A stretch of DNA of 51,542 bases from NCBI GenBank assembly GCA_030247555.1, contig JAOTSD010000026.1:1-51542 (forward strand), given 5' to 3'. This stretch comes from Siculibacillus sp. (GTDB taxonomy: Bacteria > Pseudomonadota > Alphaproteobacteria > Rhizobiales > Ancalomicrobiaceae). Position numbers and translations under genes: made by a program. The notes beneath the pieces are model-generated. The model was not told where the DNA came from. It saw only the letters and a program-made list of their open reading frames with translations, and did no database searches. Below are positions 48,477 to 51,542 of the stretch, one piece after another. The number at the start of each line of letters is the position of its first letter. Position 1 is the stretch's first letter.

Positions 48477-51155
48477 TCACCCCGCCGGGCTGACGAACCC
48501 GTCCAGCACCCTTTTCCGGCCCGCCCGATCGAAATCGATCGTCAGCTTCTCGCCGTCGACTTCGGCGACGGTGCCGTTGCCGAACTTCTGGTGGAAGACG
48601 CGGTCGCCGAGGGCGTATCTGGGGTTCGCCGTCGCGTAGCTCTTGGCGATCAGGGCGCCTTCGATCACCTTGATCTTCTTGTCGTGGAGCGGATTGCCCC
48701 AGCGGTCGCGCACGGGTGAGCGTTCGCCGCGGCCGGCGAAGCCGCCGCCGCGTCCGCCGCCGCTACCGGACCAGTCGCCGCGCTGGAAATCGCCGCGTCC
48801 ACTGTCCGAGAACCCGCCCGGCCCATTCCGCCCCTGCGCCTCGCCGAAGCGGCCGCGCCCCGCTCCGCCCCAGCCCTGATCGGTGCCGGCGCGGGTCTCG
48901 GCGGTCTGGTCGAAGTCGTCGGCGTCCGAGCCGTAGCTCCGCACCGTCCGGCCGGCCTTCTGCGCCTGGGCGCGCTGCCAGCCGGGGGTGGAATAGGTCG
49001 AGCCGAAGGGCTCCACCTGGTCGAAGCGCGAGCGGCCGTAGCCGCCGTAGCTGGAGCCCGTTTCGCGGATCTCGACATGCGGCTCGGGCAACTCGTCGAG
49101 GAAGCGCGAGGGGATCGACGAGTTCCACGAGCCGTGGATGCGGCGGTTGGAGGCGAACCAGATCAGCGCGCGTTTCTTGGCCCGGGTGATGCCGACATAG
49201 GCCAGCCGCCGCTCCTCCTCGAGCCCGGCGCGGCCGCCCTCGTCGAGCGCCCGCTGGTGGGGGAAGAGACCCTCCTCCCAGCCGGGCAGGAACACCGTCT
49301 CGAACTCGAGGCCCTTGGCCGAGTGCAGCGTCATCAGGTTGACGGCGTCGAGCGAGGCGTCGTTCTCGGTGTCCATGACGAGGGAGACGTGCTCGAGGAA
49401 GGCGGGAAGGCTCTCGTAGTCCTCCATCGCCTTCAGGAGTTCCTTGAGGTTCTCCAGCCGGCCCGGCGCCTCCGCCGACTTGTCGTTCTGCCACATCTCG
49501 GTGTAGCCGGACTCGTCGAGGATGAGGCCGGCGAGTTCGGTGTGGGAGAGCGCGTCGAGCTGGTCGCGCCAGCGGGTGAAGTTCTGCATCAGCCCCTTCA
49601 GGGTGCCGCGCACCTTGGGCTTCAGTTCCTCGGTCTCGACGATGCGCCGCGAGGCTTCGGTCAGCGGCACGCCCCGGAGCCGGGCGAGCGCGTGGACCTG
49701 TTGCAGCGTCGCGTCGCCGAGCCCGCGCTTCGGCGTGTTGACGATGCGCTCGAAGGCGAGGTCGTCGGCCGGCTGGCAGACGACGCGGAAATAGGCGAGC
49801 GCGTCGCGGATCTCCATGCGCTCGTAGAAGCGCGGGCCGCCGATCACCCGGTAGGGCAATCCCAACGTGACGAAGCGATCCTCGAACTCGCGCATCTGGA
49901 AGGAGGCGCGCACCAGGATGGCGATCTCGTTCAGCGCATGTCCCTCGCGCTGGCGGCGCTCGATCTCGTCGCCGATCGAACGGGCCTCTTCCTCCGAGTC
50001 CCAAGCGTTGGCGACCAGCACCTTGTCGGCGTCGTCGTGGTTCTCCTCGGTGAAGAGCGTCTTGCCGAGGCGTCCCTCGTTGTGGGCGATGAGGTGCGAG
50101 GCGGCGGCCAGGATGTGGGTGGTCGAGCGGTAGTTGCGCTCGAGGCGGATCACCAGGGCGCCTGGGAAATCGTGCTCGAAGCGCAGGATGTTGTCGACCT
50201 CGGCGCCGCGCCAGCCGTAGATCGACTGGTCGTCGTCGCCGACGCAGCAGACGTTCTTCGTCCCGACGGCGAGCAGGCGCAGCCAGATGTACTGGGCGAC
50301 GTTGGTGTCCTGATACTCGTCGACGAGAATGTAGCGGAAGCGGCGCTGCCAGTCGGCGAGCACGTCGGGGTGCGTCTTCCAGATGCGGATGACGTGGTTG
50401 AGCAGGTCGCCGAAATCGCAGGCGTTGAGCGTCGAGAGGCGGGCCTGATAGGCGCGGTAGAGCTCGCCGCCCTTGCCGTTGCCGAAGGCGCGCGCCTCGA
50501 GCGGCGGGATCTCGTTCGGACCCAGCCCCTTGTTCTTCCAGCCGTCGATGAAGGCGGCGAACTGGCGGGCCGGCCAGCGCTTCTCGTCGATGCCCTCGGC
50601 CTGGATGATCTGTTTGATCAGCCGGAGCTGGTCGTCCATGTCGAGGATGGTGAAGTCGGAGCGCAGGCCCACCAACTCGGCGTGGCGGCGCAGGATCCGC
50701 GTGCCGATGGCGTGGAAGGTGCCGAGCCATGGCATGCCCTCGACCCGCTCGCCGACGAGCCGGCCGATGCGCTCCTTCATCTCGCGCGCCGCCTTGTTGG
50801 TGAAGGTGACGGCGAGGATCTCACCCGGCCGGGCCCGGCCGGTGGCGAGGATGTGGGCGATGCGGGTGGTCAGCACCCGCGTCTTGCCGGTGCCGGCGCC
50901 GGCGAGCACCAGGACCGGGCCCTCGGTCGCCTCGATCGCCCGGCGCTGTTCGTCGTTGAGACCGCGGAAGAAGTCCGGCCGATGGGCGGGCGCGTTGGCC
51001 GCCGCGGCGCGGGCGGCTATGCCGCCCGGTCTCGGCGCGGGCGCGTCGAAGGACGAGCGGGCCTGCGGCGGCGCGGGTTCGCGGGCCGCGCCGGGACGTG
51101 CGTCGGGCAGCGGGATCGGGCAGTCGTCGTCGTCCCAGTCGAAGCCGTTGGTCAT
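48477..51155 (-). CDS. uvrD: ATP-dependent DNA helicase UvrD/PcrA-type
   Basis: This 892-aa SF1 helicase unwinds DNA in mismatch and excision repair. Walker A AGAGTGKTRVL (about 85-95), Walker B DEYQDTN, motif III GDDDQSIYGWRGA and late motifs (VNLMTLHSAKGLEFE, YVGITRAKKRA) are complete. The N-terminus is acidic (FDWDDDDCPIPLPD). Between the helicase core and the C-terminal Tudor-like domain (GDRVFHQKFGNGTV) lies a Gly/Arg/Ser-rich linker, about residues 750-812. ATG 51155 was chosen by the family-like MTNGFDW start; no good ribosome-binding site precedes it, and a GTG at 51185 with GGAG is an alternative. TATAGT at 51221-51216 could be its -10. Confidence 0.93.
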   Translation of the reverse strand: MTNGFDWDDDDCPIPLPDARPGAAREPAPPQARSSFDAPAPRPGGIAARAAAANAPAHRPDFFRGLNDEQRRAIEATEGPVLVLAGAGTGKTRVLTTRIAHILATGRARPGEILAVTFTNKAAREMKERIGRLVGERVEGMPWLGTFHAIGTRILRRHAELVGLRSDFTILDMDDQLRLIKQIIQAEGIDEKRWPARQFAAFIDGWKNKGLGPNEIPPLEARAFGNGKGGELYRAYQARLSTLNACDFGDLLNHVIRIWKTHPDVLADWQRRFRYILVDEYQDTNVAQYIWLRLLAVGTKNVCCVGDDDQSIYGWRGAEVDNILRFEHDFPGALVIRLERNYRSTTHILAAASHLIAHNEGRLGKTLFTEENHDDADKVLVANAWDSEEEARSIGDEIERRQREGHALNEIAILVRASFQMREFEDRFVTLGLPYRVIGGPRFYERMEIRDALAYFRVVCQPADDLAFERIVNTPKRGLGDATLQQVHALARLRGVPLTEASRRIVETEELKPKVRGTLKGLMQNFTRWRDQLDALSHTELAGLILDESGYTEMWQNDKSAEAPGRLENLKELLKAMEDYESLPAFLEHVSLVMDTENDASLDAVNLMTLHSAKGLEFETVFLPGWEEGLFPHQRALDEGGRAGLEEERRLAYVGITRAKKRALIWFASNRRIHGSWNSSIPSRFLDELPEPHVEIRETGSSYGGYGRSRFDQVEPFGSTYSTPGWQRAQAQKAGRTVRSYGSDADDFDQTAETRAGTDQGWGGAGRGRFGEAQGRNGPGGFSDSGRGDFQRGDWSGSGGGRGGGFAGRGERSPVRDRWGNPLHDKKIKVIEGALIAKSYATANPRYALGDRVFHQKFGNGTVAEVDGEKLTIDFDRAGRKRVLDGFVSPAG

Positions 51156-51267
51156 GCGTGACAAGTCGGTTTCCGCGTCGCCCACGGGCGATGATTCTCC
51201 ATTCGTTCGCGCGACACTATAGCAGGGTCGCGGCACGGGTGGGGCGAGGGGGAGGCGGGGGCTCCCG

Positions 51268-51542
51268 TCAGCCGTCGCGCTCACCCGCGGCGGGGTCGGC
51301 GATCACCTGCCCGAACACCATCTTGCCCGCGTCGCCGCCGCTCCGGGGCCGGAGCGGGGGCGGCGCCGGGGGCTTCTCGGGGACGGGGAGCAGGTAGACG
51401 CTCTTCGGCGGCAGACGGTGGACGGCCACGGCGGTCAGCACCAGCACCACCGACCCGGCGATGACCGGCGTGAACAGAAACGACCAGCCGGGATGGCTCA
51501 GCAACACGACGAGGGCGGTCGCGCCCGCCGGCGGGTGGGTCA
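51268..51542 (-). CDS. HPP family membrane protein (partial, N-terminus outside window)
   Basis: The last 90 residues of a membrane protein are visible. They start with THPPAGATAL, the motif that names the HPP family, followed by GWSFLFTPVIAGSVVLVLTAV, a membrane helix, and a Pro-rich cytoplasmic tail. Some HPP proteins take part in nitrite transport; others carry CBS domains, but here the protein ends without one. The start lies beyond the right edge. Confidence 0.8.
   Translation of the reverse strand, partial: THPPAGATALVVLLSHPGWSFLFTPVIAGSVVLVLTAVAVHRLPPKSVYLLPVPEKPPAPPPLRPRSGGDAGKMVFGQVIADPAAGERDG

Overview
The window is about 51.5 kb of very GC-rich DNA (roughly 70% by eye), densely coding, and carries the division and cell-wall (dcw) cluster of an alphaproteobacterium. 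Evidence for the order Hyphomicrobiales (Rhizobiales): a Pcs-type phosphatidylcholine synthase, an FtsZ with a long C-terminal extension, the rnpB-mraZ neighbourhood, alphaproteobacterial forms of LigA, FtsA and LpxC, and GCGA-loop hairpins between genes. The genus cannot be named from this sequence alone.

Left flank (1-11.2 kb): a partial polysaccharide deacetylase; an extensin-like lipoprotein; an ornithine/diaminopimelate decarboxylase-family enzyme; a two-gene ABC importer of the polyamine type (fused permease plus an ATPase with a degenerate signature motif); phosphatidylcholine synthase; a TerB/J-domain protein; an AmpD-like amidase; a lytic transglycosylase; RNase P RNA; and a Gfo/Idh/MocA oxidoreductase.

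Core (11.4-37.8 kb): the first half of dcw runs on the plus strand as one tightly overlapping unit, mraZ-rsmH-ftsL-ftsI-murE-murF-mraY-murD-ftsW-murG, behind a promoter overlapped by four MraZ-type boxes at 10-nt spacing. The second half, murC-murB-ddl-ftsQ-ftsA-ftsZ-lpxC-bamD-recN-ligA, has the usual internal order but lies on the minus strand, so murG and ligA face each other end to end. This looks like a clean inversion of the murC-ligA block. The breakpoint gap at 23.05-23.57 kb holds a 59-codon small gene and dyad structures. The inverted half appears to be several transcription units: murC-murB, then ddl-ftsQ-ftsA-ftsZ behind a CtrA-like box, then a strong hairpin after ftsZ, then lpxC with its own AT-rich upstream region, then bamD-recN-ligA.

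Right flank (38-51.5 kb), mostly minus strand: phosphoglucomutase; a 44-aa arginine-rich small gene; a YciA-like thioesterase with no usable upstream start codon; a GFA-family zinc protein; a glutathione S-transferase; aminopeptidase P with a promoter predicting a leaderless mRNA; a host-attachment-family protein; two tandem L11-methyltransferase paralogues; and a GT-C-like membrane protein. An AT-rich, probably acquired GIY-YIG nuclease gene follows, then UvrD helicase with a Gly/Arg-rich linker, and a partial HPP-family membrane protein at the edge.

Together the core makes lipid II (MurB-MurF, Ddl, MraY, MurG), builds septal wall (FtsW, FtsI, FtsL, FtsQ), assembles the Z ring (FtsZ, FtsA) and couples this to the outer membrane (LpxC, BamD) and DNA repair (RecN, LigA). 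Flanking amidase, transglycosylase and deacetylase genes add wall remodelling. No CRISPR array, tRNA gene, insertion sequence or prophage was seen.
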